A stretch of 64,000 bases of DNA from an uncultured Halobacteriovorax sp. (GCA_913061265.1 CAJXVS010000007.1:248001-312000); one strand, 5' to 3'. Positions 1 to 9,094 are shown, counted from the stretch's first letter. Notes: a model not told the origin generated them from the letters alone. Numbers and translations are program-made.

Positions 1-339
1 GCCTATAAACATAATAAGCGTTACCACCTTGAAGATGAGGTTAAGTTTCGCACTAACTGTGAAACCTATATCAGCAGCCTTGAATCCCTTTTATCAAATC
101 AAGACTTCTTTATGGGAGATAGGCTAAGCCTCGCTGACCTGGCGATTCTACCCTTTGTTCGGCAGTTCGCTAATGTTGATAAAAAATGGTTTCGATCAGC
201 CCCATATCCGCGTTTAACTCTTTGGCTTAAGAATCAGATGCAAAGCTTATTGTTCACAAAGACCATGCGGAAGTATCCACTTTGGCTGGAGAGTAAGGAG
301 CAGTACCTTTTTTCTTGGGATAGTAAGACGAACCTATAA
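1..339 (+). CDS. Glutathione S-transferase family protein, C-terminal part
   Basis: The reading frame is open from the first base, so the gene begins upstream and only the last 112 residues are present. They form an all-helical GST C-terminal domain: the segment MGDRLSLADLAILPFVRQF matches the conserved N-capping box and hydrophobic staple motif (S/T-x-x-D before helix 6) of GSTs, and the following YPRLTLWLKN matches the usual 'yP.l..W...' end of the fold. The thioredoxin-like half, which carries the glutathione site, lies outside the window, so substrate cannot be judged. The gene ends six bases inside the convergent rlhA-like gene. Confidence 0.75.
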   Translation, partial: AYKHNKRYHLEDEVKFRTNCETYISSLESLLSNQDFFMGDRLSLADLAILPFVRQFANVDKKWFRSAPYPRLTLWLKNQMQSLLFTKTMRKYPLWLESKEQYLFSWDSKTNL

Positions 340-2577
340 TCCTTGAACGTATTGATCGTTCGTAGAGACAGGTATCATCTTCTTTAAAGTATCCGTTGGA
401 TTATTAATATCATTGAGTGCATTTTCAAACTCTTGAATCAATACTTCTTTATCTAATCTTTCTTTTGATCCAGCCCCGATATCAGTTAAATCGATGAAGA
501 ATTCATCAAAGAGTCCGCTGAAGTCTTTCATGGCCTCAATATTTAAGAACTGCTCGTGGTTATAAATACTAGGGTAACCACCTTTTTGCTTATCTACGGC
601 AAAAGAGATTCCCTTAACATTAGTGATCGTCGTGGCCTTTTCACAGCTGAGCATACAGGCGGCATCGATACTTGGCTTATTACAACCAACTGTCCGTTGA
701 AAGAAGCACTGACGGCTCGTCATGAGGAGGATGGGATGATAGATGCTATAGAGAAGCTTAAAGTCTTTAGGTCTTCTGATCTTCTTAATTTGATTCTTAT
801 TTATTTCGTTAGAGATAAAAGCGCCTGAACAATTTAACTCTTCTTTAAGAGTGTTGAGGGCGTAAGAGTTTGTTGTATTGAGAAGAGGACCTGCGATCCA
901 TTCAATACCCATTTCAAAAGCTTTATAAGCTATACCTGTATTATTCGAGATGATCTTTGAAGGCTTGGCTACTTCTAAGATCTTAACCGCCTCAAGATAA
1001 TCTTTTCCAATCATCACGGCAGGGAACCATGGAACTAAGCGAGGGTTCCTAAGAAGAAGGTCACTATAAAAAGTGGAGTCCTTTTTAATACTCTCTGGAA
1101 TCTTAAAATAGATATCAGCATCTGTTTTCTCTAAAAGAGAAATGTCTTTCTCGTCACTTATTAAATAGGAGAGCTTTGGTTCTTTCTCAACTTTTTCAAA
1201 AAGAGGGAGCTTTGGAATCTCTACCGGGGCCACAACTTCTTTTGAGCCGTTTAGTAAAAAGGCTAAACGCTTTTTCATTTGAGTTATTTCTTTAAAAGGA
1301 ATAACGAGGCCTTCATCAAAGCTTGAAAAGTCAGAAGAGACCAACATAAAGGAAGCGTCGTTAAAACTTTTAAAACGCTTCTTTAGAGACTCTGCAGTTA
1401 TAGAGCTCTCGATGGAGGTGCTTAAAATATCTGTTGATTCAATAATATAGGTTTCTTCACCAGTAACAGCAGTTATAGTCAAAGGAGAGCCAGCTTTAGC
1501 TGTAAAAGAAAGCGTAAGCTTGGGCTTTTCAATATTAAGGTCTTTTATTTTATCAGAGAGGCTTGCTCCAATGGCATTCCTGTCCTCAAATAAATCCTTA
1601 TTAACCTTTTTGACCTCTTCTTCAGAGGTGGCTTCTGCTTCATCGATAGCATGAATCTTACTATAGTCTCTAGGGCTATCGATAAACATGTCTTTAGTAA
1701 GATTTCCTTTTAGGAATGAGTTGGTAAAACTTCTATTAAAGACTTTATGTAAGTTTGAATCATCACCAACGAGTTTTCCTGAGTCAATAAAGCTATTGAT
1801 CTGCTTTCTCCAGGTATCGATGACAGTATAGACGTAGTGAGCGCCCTTGATTCTTCCCTCAACTTTAAGAGAGTCAACTTGAGCATCAACTAATTCAGGA
1901 AGGTCAAAATAAGCGGAGTTATCTTTTAGATTGAGAGGATACTTGTTTCCTGCGGCCGTGATTTCATACTCATCTCTGCAGGCCTGGCTACAACGACCTC
2001 TGTTTCCAGAGTTTCCAACGCTGACTGAGCTTGAATAACATTGTCCGGAAAAAGCGATACATAAAGCACCATGGACGAAGACTTCTGTTAAAACATTATG
2101 TTCATGAGAAAGGGCCGTTAGGCTTTTTATTTCCTCTAGGTTTAATTCTCTAGAGAGGTTAAGTCTTGAAGCGCCAATCTTACTTAAGAAAAGAATCTGG
2201 CCTTCATTGTGAGTGGTCATCTGAGTTGAAGCGTGAATATCAAGAGTAGGAAAGTGTTTCTTAACAAGGTCAAAGACCCCTAAGTCTTGAACGATGATTC
2301 CATCAAGCCCACTATTCACGATTTGGTTTAAGAGCCTGACTAAGGTTGGAATCTCATGTTCTAAGATAACTACATTAAGCGTAAGAAAGATCTCACAGCT
2401 ATACTCGTGGGCCAATCTAATAGCCGCGTAGAGTTCATCTATTGAAAGGTTAGATGCGCGGTTTCTAGCATTAAAGAAATCAAGACCACAGTAAACGGCA
2501 TTGGCGCCGCCAACGATGGCCGCTTTAATGGCTTCAATATCTCCACCAGGTGCTAATAATTCAATCTTTCTACTCAT
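334..2577 (-). CDS. rlhA: Peptidase U32 family protein, RlhA-like 23S rRNA hydroxylation protein
   Basis: The N-terminal 300 residues follow the U32 fold of E. coli RlhA (YdcP) almost motif by motif: ELLAPGGD at the start, NAVYCGLDFFNARNRASN, a VQDLGV segment, HASTQMTTHN, and the signature region FVHGALCIAFSGQCYSSS followed by NRGRCSQACR, which holds the conserved cysteines. RlhA installs 5-hydroxycytidine in the 23S rRNA peptidyl-transferase region using prephenate. Near the C-terminus a second Cys-bearing region (CFFQRTVGCNKPS, AACMLSC) fits the DUF3656/C-terminal part. At 747 residues it is about 90 longer than the E. coli protein, the extra length being in the middle. U32 paralogues (TrhP/YegQ, UbiU/V) are alternatives, but the long length and two cysteine regions favour RlhA. 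Monocistronic, convergent to the GST gene. Confidence 0.7.
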   Translation of the reverse strand: MSRKIELLAPGGDIEAIKAAIVGGANAVYCGLDFFNARNRASNLSIDELYAAIRLAHEYSCEIFLTLNVVILEHEIPTLVRLLNQIVNSGLDGIIVQDLGVFDLVKKHFPTLDIHASTQMTTHNEGQILFLSKIGASRLNLSRELNLEEIKSLTALSHEHNVLTEVFVHGALCIAFSGQCYSSSVSVGNSGNRGRCSQACRDEYEITAAGNKYPLNLKDNSAYFDLPELVDAQVDSLKVEGRIKGAHYVYTVIDTWRKQINSFIDSGKLVGDDSNLHKVFNRSFTNSFLKGNLTKDMFIDSPRDYSKIHAIDEAEATSEEEVKKVNKDLFEDRNAIGASLSDKIKDLNIEKPKLTLSFTAKAGSPLTITAVTGEETYIIESTDILSTSIESSITAESLKKRFKSFNDASFMLVSSDFSSFDEGLVIPFKEITQMKKRLAFLLNGSKEVVAPVEIPKLPLFEKVEKEPKLSYLISDEKDISLLEKTDADIYFKIPESIKKDSTFYSDLLLRNPRLVPWFPAVMIGKDYLEAVKILEVAKPSKIISNNTGIAYKAFEMGIEWIAGPLLNTTNSYALNTLKEELNCSGAFISNEINKNQIKKIRRPKDFKLLYSIYHPILLMTSRQCFFQRTVGCNKPSIDAACMLSCEKATTITNVKGISFAVDKQKGGYPSIYNHEQFLNIEAMKDFSGLFDEFFIDLTDIGAGSKERLDKEVLIQEFENALNDINNPTDTLKKMIPVSTNDQYVQGL

Positions 2578-2766
2578 ATTGCTAATCCACTAAGTCATTT
2601 TGGTTCTATTTCATCTTGATAGGATGATTTTGAGAAGTCATACTACCTATGCACTCTGGCTATATACCATCTTTAAAAGAGATGGAAAACGCTCTAAAAG
2701 GCCTTTTTAGGTCTGTAGGTGCTCGATATTAAAGTGAACACTAGTTAATCTTGATCAAGGCTTATT

Positions 2767-3570
2767 ATGAAACTAATTCTTATATTGTTAACTCTCGTTT
2801 TAAGCAGCTGTAGTCAGCTTACGGTTGATTACCATGTCCCAACAACAGGGGGCTATTTACCTGAAGCTTCAGGAGCTATCTTCTCTGGAAATATTGGTGG
2901 CTATTTAACTTCAACTCAGAAAGTTGTTGTGGGGAGCGCGCAATCTGTAAGAATCTTTGGCTCTAGTGCCGATACAACTATCAATGCTTCTCCTAAAGGG
3001 GGCTCATCCGCAGTTCTAGGTTTAGGTGGGCGCTTTGGTCTGACTAATTTTTTAGAGCTCGGGTTAAGAAAGTCTGGCGAATCTACTACTGTCCTCAACG
3101 CAACTCTGCAGTTTCTAGGGGGATCAACAAAAGAGAGAACTGTTGGTTACAAAGCTTCCTTTTCTTCAGGAATAGGAAGGGGCTCTCAAGAAGAGAGTAA
3201 TTTTAAACTAAATGATACAACAACTAATAGCACTCAAGATAACTTAGCCGGTGAGCTTGATTTAAAAAGTGTTGATTTCGGTCTTCAGCATGGGTTTCGG
3301 TTTAATAAATACTTGATGCTTTATAATTCCTTCTTCTACACAGAATTTGAGATGGAAGGATCTATAACTGCAACCGATGGAATTAAGTATAACCTGGTTA
3401 ATACCACGACATTGAAAAGTGTTAACCTAGGTATCCTTTTTACAACTTCTGGCCTTCGAGCTTTTCAACTTCAGGGTGAAATTGGCTACTCGACTTCTTC
3501 TGTTAGGGGAGATGCTCGTGGCTCAAGGGATCAGGCAACTCTACTTGTTTCCCCATCTTTTCGTTTCTAG
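2767..3570 (+). CDS. Predicted outer-membrane lipoprotein/beta-rich protein, unknown function
   Basis: 267 residues beginning with a lipoprotein signal peptide whose lipobox is LSSC, placing the lipidated Cys at residue 15. The mature part is rich in Gly, Ser and Thr with alternating hydrophobic residues and ends in FRF, as in small outer-membrane barrels (lines such as LGLGGRFGLTNFLELGLRKSG look like paired strands). No named family is recognised. A lipidated barrel-like protein is uncommon, so either the lipobox or the barrel reading may be wrong. Single gene with its own upstream region. Confidence 0.6.
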   Translation: MKLILILLTLVLSSCSQLTVDYHVPTTGGYLPEASGAIFSGNIGGYLTSTQKVVVGSAQSVRIFGSSADTTINASPKGGSSAVLGLGGRFGLTNFLELGLRKSGESTTVLNATLQFLGGSTKERTVGYKASFSSGIGRGSQEESNFKLNDTTTNSTQDNLAGELDLKSVDFGLQHGFRFNKYLMLYNSFFYTEFEMEGSITATDGIKYNLVNTTTLKSVNLGILFTTSGLRAFQLQGEIGYSTSSVRGDARGSRDQATLLVSPSFRF

Positions 3571-3692
3571 TAGCTAAGAATTAGAAAAAGAAACTAAAGA
3601 GACCAGCTCTCTCCCTGAGTGCTATCTTACTGTAATTACTCGCTAAAAAGAAAAAGCAAATATCTTTCCTTTAAGTAGCCGATACGGCTTCT

Positions 3693-4280
3693 ATGAGAGA
3701 ACTAAAACTTAGCACTCTACTTTTTCTTTTACTCTTTGGAGCAAGCTTAAATGCTTTCTCTAAAGACATATCTAGGCCATGTGCAGGTGAAGAATTAGAT
3801 ATAGTCGATACAATCATCAATGACTTACTTAAAGATTATGAGAAGCTCTCTCGCTTTGATGCTAAGAAACTAGCTGTAGAGTTAATAGTAAGACAATGCC
3901 AACACGAAAAAGATAACGGCCGAGAAGGCATTAGGATTCGCGATGGGAAGGTTAAGTTCTCAGAGTTCTCTGATACCTATAATACTGCAGACCCAGTCTT
4001 CTACTGTAAGAATAAAAAAGGCTATCGAAGCTATTTAGGCCAAATGACTCATAAGTTACTCCAGTTCAAAGAAGATAAAAGTAAAAAAGAAAGAATAGCA
4101 AAACCAAAACCTAGAAATACAAGACCACGAAAGCCTGCTCAAAAAGTAGAGCCTGCTAAAGAGCCGATGTGGAATTGTGTTATTCCTGGTTACTTTAAGA
4201 TCGTTAAAAGAGTTAACAAGAATCAGATGGAAACTCTTTCTATTACTTACGGACCAAGCTCTTGTAGTAAGGCCCGCTAA
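3693..4280 (+). CDS. Exported protein with basic proline-rich linker, unknown function
   Basis: 195 residues with a clear Sec signal peptide (hydrophobic LSTLLFLLLFGASLNAFS, cleavage near residue 23). The mature protein has a helical part with Cys pairs (near residues 30, 70, 100) that could form disulphides, a linker of Lys/Arg/Pro around residues 128-155, and a short C-terminal beta-like part with two further Cys. No family recognised. It ends tail to tail with the small basic gene on the other strand, sharing four bases. Confidence 0.55.
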   Translation: MRELKLSTLLFLLLFGASLNAFSKDISRPCAGEELDIVDTIINDLLKDYEKLSRFDAKKLAVELIVRQCQHEKDNGREGIRIRDGKVKFSEFSDTYNTADPVFYCKNKKGYRSYLGQMTHKLLQFKEDKSKKERIAKPKPRNTRPRKPAQKVEPAKEPMWNCVIPGYFKIVKRVNKNQMETLSITYGPSSCSKAR

Positions 4281-4561
4281 GAACTCGTATGCATTCTTCT
4301 TATCTTTCTTTGATTTGAATAGCGAGAATCTTTCGAGTTCGTCCCCTTAAGCTTAAAGACCTTTTCCCTATAGCTACTCCTAGATTTAAACTTAGACTTT
4401 CTATAGCTTCGCCTTTTTTTTCTTTCGCGTTTATCAGTTTTGTCGAACTCGCGTTCATAGGAGTGAGATGAAGAAGTCTTAAGGCTCTTTCTCCTGGTTA
4501 AATTTAAATCAAATAGGGTAAAGCTCAGGCCAAAGGCCAGAGTATAAAAAAGCTGTTTCAA
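4277..4561 (-). CDS. Small very basic protein with a hydrophobic N-terminus
   Basis: The open frame extends to 4576, but a strong ribosome-binding site (GGAGG on the minus strand, about 4567-4571) lies inside it, five bases before the TTG at 4561, so that start is chosen (95 codons). The N-terminus reads LKQLFYTLAFGLSFTLF, a possible signal peptide or membrane anchor, and the remaining about 70 residues are dominated by Lys, Arg and Ser with repeated RKS/KRRS patterns. No family recognised. Such a tail could bind nucleic acid, lipid A or acidic polymers; this is a guess. Being convergent and compositionally extreme, it may be non-coding, though the Shine-Dalgarno argues for translation. Confidence 0.4.
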   Translation of the reverse strand: MKQLFYTLAFGLSFTLFDLNLTRRKSLKTSSSHSYEREFDKTDKRERKKRRSYRKSKFKSRSSYREKVFKLKGTNSKDSRYSNQRKIRRMHTSS

Positions 4562-4803
4562 GAACACCTCCAACAAAAATAATTGTAATGAGAATAACTT
4601 TAGAGAGAATTTGAAGTGTTCATGATAGCCACCTTAACAAGTTTTAAGAATTTAATGGGGGGAATGTTTTTAAGGTTTATTTATTCATGATGAGGTCAGC
4701 TTAACACGAAAAACAAAAAACTCAAAATCTTATAAAATTAAAGGGATATTTTCTTATCATTGGAGAAACTGGCCGATATATTTGAAGTCCCTAGGAGAAG
4801 ACC

Positions 4804-5181
4804 ATGAGCCTTGATGCTATTGGAATAATTTCAAGTAATTTAGATAAGTCAGTAAAGTTCTATGCCATTATTGGCGTTGAGATAAAAGAGGCTGGAAGCC
4901 CTGATCATCTTGAGGGGAAAACCCCAAGTGGTGTTCGGATCATGCTTGATTCAGTAGAGCTTATGAAAAAGATAAACCCAAATTTTAAAAAGGGATCAGG
5001 AACTGGAATTGTTCTTGGCTTTGTTCAAAAGACTCCTGAAAAAGTAGATGAACTGGTTTTGAGAATTAGCGAGGGCGGATTTAAAGTTTTGAAAGATCCT
5101 TGGGATGCTTTTTGGGGACAGCGCTATGCTTCTGTCTTAGATCCAGACGGGAATCAAATCGATATTTTTGCAGAGATTTAA
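4804..5181 (+). CDS. VOC family (glyoxalase/bleomycin resistance-like) protein
   Basis: 125 residues forming a single vicinal-oxygen-chelate domain: the opening ...IGIISSNLDKSVKFYAIIGVEI is the first beta-alpha-beta unit, and the ending VLDPDGNQIDIFAEI is the classic 'DPdGn.iel' closing motif with the metal-ligand Glu position occupied by Asp. Substrate cannot be told. AGGAGA precedes the ATG. It is eleven bases ahead of the HD-domain gene and probably co-transcribed. Confidence 0.8.
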   Translation: MSLDAIGIISSNLDKSVKFYAIIGVEIKEAGSPDHLEGKTPSGVRIMLDSVELMKKINPNFKKGSGTGIVLGFVQKTPEKVDELVLRISEGGFKVLKDPWDAFWGQRYASVLDPDGNQIDIFAEI

Positions 5182-5191
5182 AAGGAATATT

Positions 5192-5824
5192 ATGAATCAA
5201 AGATTCGAACATCTCGTTGAACTAGCTAAGCCTTCTTATAATAATGGAGACCCTGCTCACTCGTTCGCTCATATAAAAAGAGTTATGCTTCTTTGTGAAA
5301 AACTTGCGGCTGATGGTAAGACAGAAAAAGAAGTTCTTATGGCAGGAGCCTTACTTCATGATGTGGTCAATCTTCCAAAGAATCATCCAAGAAGATCGGA
5401 AGCTTCCACCATGGCCGCTACAAAAGCGCGCGGCTTATTGGAAGAAGCTGGCTATGATGAGGAATTTATTTCTAAGGCCCTCGTTGTCGTTTATGAACAT
5501 AGTTATTCTTTAGGAAAGAAACCTTCATGCCCCGAATCTGCTATCCTTCAAGACGCTGATCGCTTGGATGCTTTAGGCGCCATAGGACTTATGAGAATGA
5601 TTTCTTGCGGAGTTAGCTTTAAGGCGGACTTTTATGATGAAGAAGATCCCTTTGCGAAGGAGCGCTCATTTGATGACAAGCGCTTCACTCTTGATCATTT
5701 TTATACCAAACTTTTTAAATTGCCTGAACTCATGAATACTGAGGCAGGTGAGCTTGAGGCTAGAGAGAGGGTAGCTTATATGAAGTCCTTTATTGAACAG
5801 CTTCGCTTAGAAATAAGTCAGTAA
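5192..5824 (+). CDS. HD-domain phosphohydrolase (YedJ/YpgQ-like)
   Basis: The frame is open from 5168, but the ATG at 5192 follows AAAGGA by six bases and is the likely start (210 residues). It has the HD-domain metal ligands in order: DPAHSFAHIKRV (first His), LLHDVVN (HD pair), and QDADRLDALGAIG (distal Asp). This arrangement matches the YedJ/YpgQ group of HD hydrolases, several of which act on nucleotides or pyrophosphates. The short spacing to the VOC gene suggests a two-gene operon. Confidence 0.8.
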   Translation: MNQRFEHLVELAKPSYNNGDPAHSFAHIKRVMLLCEKLAADGKTEKEVLMAGALLHDVVNLPKNHPRRSEASTMAATKARGLLEEAGYDEEFISKALVVVYEHSYSLGKKPSCPESAILQDADRLDALGAIGLMRMISCGVSFKADFYDEEDPFAKERSFDDKRFTLDHFYTKLFKLPELMNTEAGELEARERVAYMKSFIEQLRLEISQ

Positions 5825-5897
5825 TTTAAGCTAGTTGGAGGTATATTCCAAATGGCCTTGAGTTAAGATATCTCTTAATAATTCCGATAAGTTACTT

Positions 5898-7427
5898 GTG
5901 AGAGTACCTGCCATCATTCTATTTTTGATTTGTTTTTCTATTTCCACTTTATGGGCAAGTGGTTTCCCTTCAAATCTAGTCATCGATCAAAGCACTGAGC
6001 TTCGTGAAGTAAGTTACTTTGAAGGCGGCTCTAATATCTTGGGCTTTTTAAACCCAGGAGACACAGCAGACATTCTCTCCATTGATACAAGCCATGAAGG
6101 GGGAGTCTCTTTTCAAGTGCGTATTAGTTCGGGCGCTCAAAGCGGAAAGATTGGATGGGTCTTTTTTGCAGAAGATCCTGAGAAGCAAGACTTTAATCTT
6201 AAGGATCCTAAGGGCGGATCAGTATCAGCTCCAAAATCAAAAGTTAAATCAAAGGGCTCTCACCAAGAAGATTCAATTCTAGCACCAGAAGAATCCCGTA
6301 AAGAAATTGATATGTCTAAGACAGGTATTGAAACTTTCTCATCTCCGAGAAAGACTAGAGTTAAAGATAGCGAATCCTCTTTTAAGGAAACACCCTTTAA
6401 GAAATACTTTCAAGAAATGAAAAAAGAGATGAAGCAAGTGAGTAAGGGAAAAGCTTCTTATCCAGCTGTTCCCGAGAGGTTAACAAAGATAAAACCAGAA
6501 AAAGAAATTTGGGATGAGGCCATTAAGGGGGAGATGAAGATAGACTTAGAAAGCTATGACGGAGGTCCCTATATTCCTTTTACAAAGACAGTCACGGATT
6601 CTTCTGGCTACAAACAAAAAACAACTTACTGGACAAAGTCTGAACCAAAACAACTCATGAAGATGCCAAGTAAGATTGCTTCCGCCCTCGAAGAAAAACA
6701 ACGGGAGTGTAAAGACGAAGCAGAAAGCACTCCTGAGGCGGCAATCCCAAAAGAAGTTAAAGGGAATTGGCAGCCTCATTGTAAGGTTCTTGCTGCTGAT
6801 AAATTTGGAGACTTTCTCTATAATGAAATCTCGAGCTGCCTTGAATCTATTAAAGAGACCATTACAAAAGGGGCAAAGAATAAAGACGGAAGTTTAAATA
6901 GAGAGAAAGTCTTTAAGAATCTCTATAAAAAGTTAAACCGTAAAGAACAAGAATTTGCGGCCTTAACTTTAACCGCCTTTGGAGAAGCTGGAATCCTTGC
7001 ACCACCACTTGAAGAGATGGTTATGGTTATGAAAGTTGTTAGTAATAGAGCTGACTATGCTCGTAAGAAAGGCTTTGCCGAGGCCAATGAACTAGACTCT
7101 GCTCTTCAGAAGGCGCAGTTTTCAATGTACAATAAGAACGATCCTAGTTGGCAAAGGGCGATTAAATCGGGTCATGGTCATCCTCACACAATCAATTCAA
7201 TTAAGTCTTATATTCTTTATCACAATACAAAGATTGAAAACGCTCGTGAAGTTGAGAAGGTTTATCACTATCATACAAATTATGTGAGCCCTGATTGGAA
7301 AGATACTTCAAAGATTGTTAAGCCTGTTCTTAATGGTAAGAAATTAAAACAAAGCGGGACAAGGCATCACTTTTTTAGAAATATCCCTTGGTCTTTTCGC
7401 CACAACTCTTGGAGCGGAAAGAAATGA
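5898..7427 (+). CDS. Exported cell-wall hydrolase, SleB-like, with N-terminal SH3-like region
   Basis: 509 residues starting at GTG with a Sec signal peptide (residues 1-21, cleaved after WASG or nearby). Residues 25-95 resemble a bacterial SH3 domain (ELREVSYFEGG, LNPGDTADI, GKIGWVFF). A long charged linker follows. Residues 350-509 match the SleB/Hydrolase_2 domain: LTLTAFGEAG with the presumed catalytic Glu near 361, VMKVVSNRADY, YHYHTNYVSPDW and a final HHFF. SleB proteins are lytic transglycosylases that cut peptidoglycan in spores or during wall remodelling. In this non-sporulating context a role in digesting wall is inferred. The next gene overlaps by ATGA, so they are translationally coupled. 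Confidence 0.75.
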   Translation: MRVPAIILFLICFSISTLWASGFPSNLVIDQSTELREVSYFEGGSNILGFLNPGDTADILSIDTSHEGGVSFQVRISSGAQSGKIGWVFFAEDPEKQDFNLKDPKGGSVSAPKSKVKSKGSHQEDSILAPEESRKEIDMSKTGIETFSSPRKTRVKDSESSFKETPFKKYFQEMKKEMKQVSKGKASYPAVPERLTKIKPEKEIWDEAIKGEMKIDLESYDGGPYIPFTKTVTDSSGYKQKTTYWTKSEPKQLMKMPSKIASALEEKQRECKDEAESTPEAAIPKEVKGNWQPHCKVLAADKFGDFLYNEISSCLESIKETITKGAKNKDGSLNREKVFKNLYKKLNRKEQEFAALTLTAFGEAGILAPPLEEMVMVMKVVSNRADYARKKGFAEANELDSALQKAQFSMYNKNDPSWQRAIKSGHGHPHTINSIKSYILYHNTKIENAREVEKVYHYHTNYVSPDWKDTSKIVKPVLNGKKLKQSGTRHHFFRNIPWSFRHNSWSGKK

Positions 7428-7825
7428 AGTTCATTATTTTCCTGATTCTCTTTAGTTTTTCTGCCCACGGCTTTGAATGGAAAGTGACTCAAAAGAAAGA
7501 TAATTTTTTCTTAAAGAATGACAAAGGGATCAGCTTCTCAATTGAATCGGTTGGGGGAGTCCCTAAGTTCATAAAAGAAGAGAAGCGGCAGGGTGGCGTC
7601 TTACTTATTATTTATAATAGCGGTACAGCGGGAACCAGCCAGCCCATAGAAATGCATAGGGCCTTGGTCTTTAGTAAGAAGAAACTAGTGGGAGATCTTC
7701 CTTTTAAATATGTTCCTTCAAAGGGAACAACTTATAAAGCAGAGCAGCCAAAATGGACCCTCAAGAAAGGGAAGCTTGTGGTTTTAGATCCTGAAGAAGA
7801 GAAAACCTACGAAATCTCCTTATAA
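7424..7825 (+). CDS. Small exported protein coupled to SleB-like hydrolase
   Basis: The frame is open from 7388, but the ATG at 7424 overlaps the TGA of the wall hydrolase (ATGA) and starts a good signal peptide (MKFIIFLILFSFSAHG), giving 133 residues. The mature part appears all-beta (VGGVPKFIKEEKRQGGVLLIIYNSGTAG-like strands are visible in pairs) and lacks Cys. No family recognised. Translational coupling suggests it works with, or controls, the hydrolase, for example as inhibitor or partner. Confidence 0.6.
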   Translation: MKFIIFLILFSFSAHGFEWKVTQKKDNFFLKNDKGISFSIESVGGVPKFIKEEKRQGGVLLIIYNSGTAGTSQPIEMHRALVFSKKKLVGDLPFKYVPSKGTTYKAEQPKWTLKKGKLVVLDPEEEKTYEISL

Positions 7826-7950
7826 TTTATAATAAATTGATTAAGTATCCGTAATCACAATCGAGTTTTTCTCGTCTCGTGGCACCGTGAGGATTGACGC
7901 CTTTTAAGATGATTTGGTACTTGTTTGGTACACCATGTAGAGAGGGATGT

Positions 7951-8280
7951 ATGAAGCACTTGCTTACTTTAATGGCCTTGTTGGCCATCTTTTTTAGTTT
8001 CAATTCACAAGCTTATGTTTTTGAAGGGAGAGTTGTTAATCAAGGTCAGACACTTGAGTGTATGGTTGAGAACTACTCGAACTACAATATCTTCGTTCTT
8101 GAGTACAAATTCGATATGACTGTGAGAAACAACTACGGCAGAACTTATCCTTTAACTCAAAGACTTGCTTGTGTGAATAATTGCATGGTTACAAGAAACT
8201 CTTATCAGTTACTTCTTGGAGCTAACATCGCTTATAACGTTCTTGCAGCACGTTGTTACGGAACTTATATTATCCAATAA
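7951..8280 (+). CDS. Small exported protein with cysteines, unknown function
   Basis: 109 residues from the ATG at 7951, which follows AGAGGGA; the upstream extension of the frame to 7894 lacks signal-peptide character. A Sec signal peptide (LLTLMALLAIFFSFNSQA) is followed by an 88-residue beta-rich domain rich in Tyr and Asn with four Cys (ECMVEN, ACVNNC, ARCYG) that probably form two disulphides. No family recognised. A terminator follows directly, so the gene is transcribed alone. Confidence 0.65.
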   Translation: MKHLLTLMALLAIFFSFNSQAYVFEGRVVNQGQTLECMVENYSNYNIFVLEYKFDMTVRNNYGRTYPLTQRLACVNNCMVTRNSYQLLLGANIAYNVLAARCYGTYIIQ

Positions 8281-8320
8281 AGGCCGTTAGAAAATAATAG
8301 AAATTCTTTTTAACTATAAT

Positions 8321-8348
8321 CGAGGAGTTGCTGCTCCTCGATATTTTT
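8321..8348 (+). terminator. Rho-independent terminator after the small Cys-rich exported gene
   Basis: A 7-bp perfect stem (CGAGGAG / CTCCTCG) with a six-base loop is followed by ATATTTTT. It lies 40 bases after the stop codon at 8280 and separates this gene from the kinase gene. Confidence 0.75.
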
Positions 8349-8414
8349 CATTCCGCCTAACTCCTGCTTTAATACCGCCCACACACAAACACACTTTATA
8401 TCGAGAGGACATTC

Positions 8415-9071
8415 ATGCAAATGATCATTATTGAGGGCAATATTGGTGCGGGGAAATCTACCTTAACCACTCAGCTTTCAGAGGCCTTAGGGGCTAAAGC
8501 TTTCTTTGAACCAGTAACGACAAATCCTTACTTAGAAAAGTATTACGCCGATCCAAAGAAGTACGCTCTTCCTATGCAATTCTATTTAATGAGTAATCGT
8601 TATGGACTTCATCAAGAAGGAATTGAGCATATTTGGAAAACTGGTCAGTCTTGTATCTATGATCGCTCTATCTATGGAGACTATATCTTCGCCAAAAGAA
8701 ATTGGCTTGATGGAAATATGAGTGAGCTTGATTTTGAAAACTATAATAATATGAGAGACGTTATGCTTAAAAACTTAATGGTTCCTCATGTGACTCTATA
8801 CCTAGACGCTAAGCCTGAGACTTGTTTAAAGAACATCAACAGCCGCTCTCGTGGTTGCGAATCTGGGATACCTCTAGAGTACCTTCAAGGACTTGATGAT
8901 CTCTATAGAGACCTCGTCTTTGAATTAAAGCAAAAAGGATCTCAGGTTGTGAATATCGATTGGAATGAGTTCCGTCCTATTGATTATATCCTTGAGAGGC
9001 TAGAGGATCAGCTTCCTGGTATTACTAAGCCACATAATCAGGGTTATATCGATCAGATTGCCATCCAGTAA
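8415..9071 (+). CDS. Deoxynucleoside kinase (dNK/dGK/dAK family)
   Basis: 218 residues. The P-loop is GNIGAGKST at residues 8-16, an exact match to the deoxynucleoside kinase family (dNK, dCK/dGK, dAK), and the family's catalytic Glu/Arg region is seen in FFEPV and YDRSIYGDYIFA (the ...DRS motif). A lid-like Arg segment, NSRSRGCESGIP, also fits. The enzyme phosphorylates deoxynucleosides with ATP to start salvage; specificity cannot be set from sequence. Flanked by terminators on both sides, so monocistronic. Confidence 0.85.
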   Translation: MQMIIIEGNIGAGKSTLTTQLSEALGAKAFFEPVTTNPYLEKYYADPKKYALPMQFYLMSNRYGLHQEGIEHIWKTGQSCIYDRSIYGDYIFAKRNWLDGNMSELDFENYNNMRDVMLKNLMVPHVTLYLDAKPETCLKNINSRSRGCESGIPLEYLQGLDDLYRDLVFELKQKGSQVVNIDWNEFRPIDYILERLEDQLPGITKPHNQGYIDQIAIQ

Positions 9072-9094
9072 ATAAACCTCAAATAATTTAATTT

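Noticed and set aside
556-828. Open frame of 90 codons on the plus strand
   Set aside because: It lies wholly antisense to the rlhA-like gene, which has strong family motifs; no ribosome-binding site or domain.
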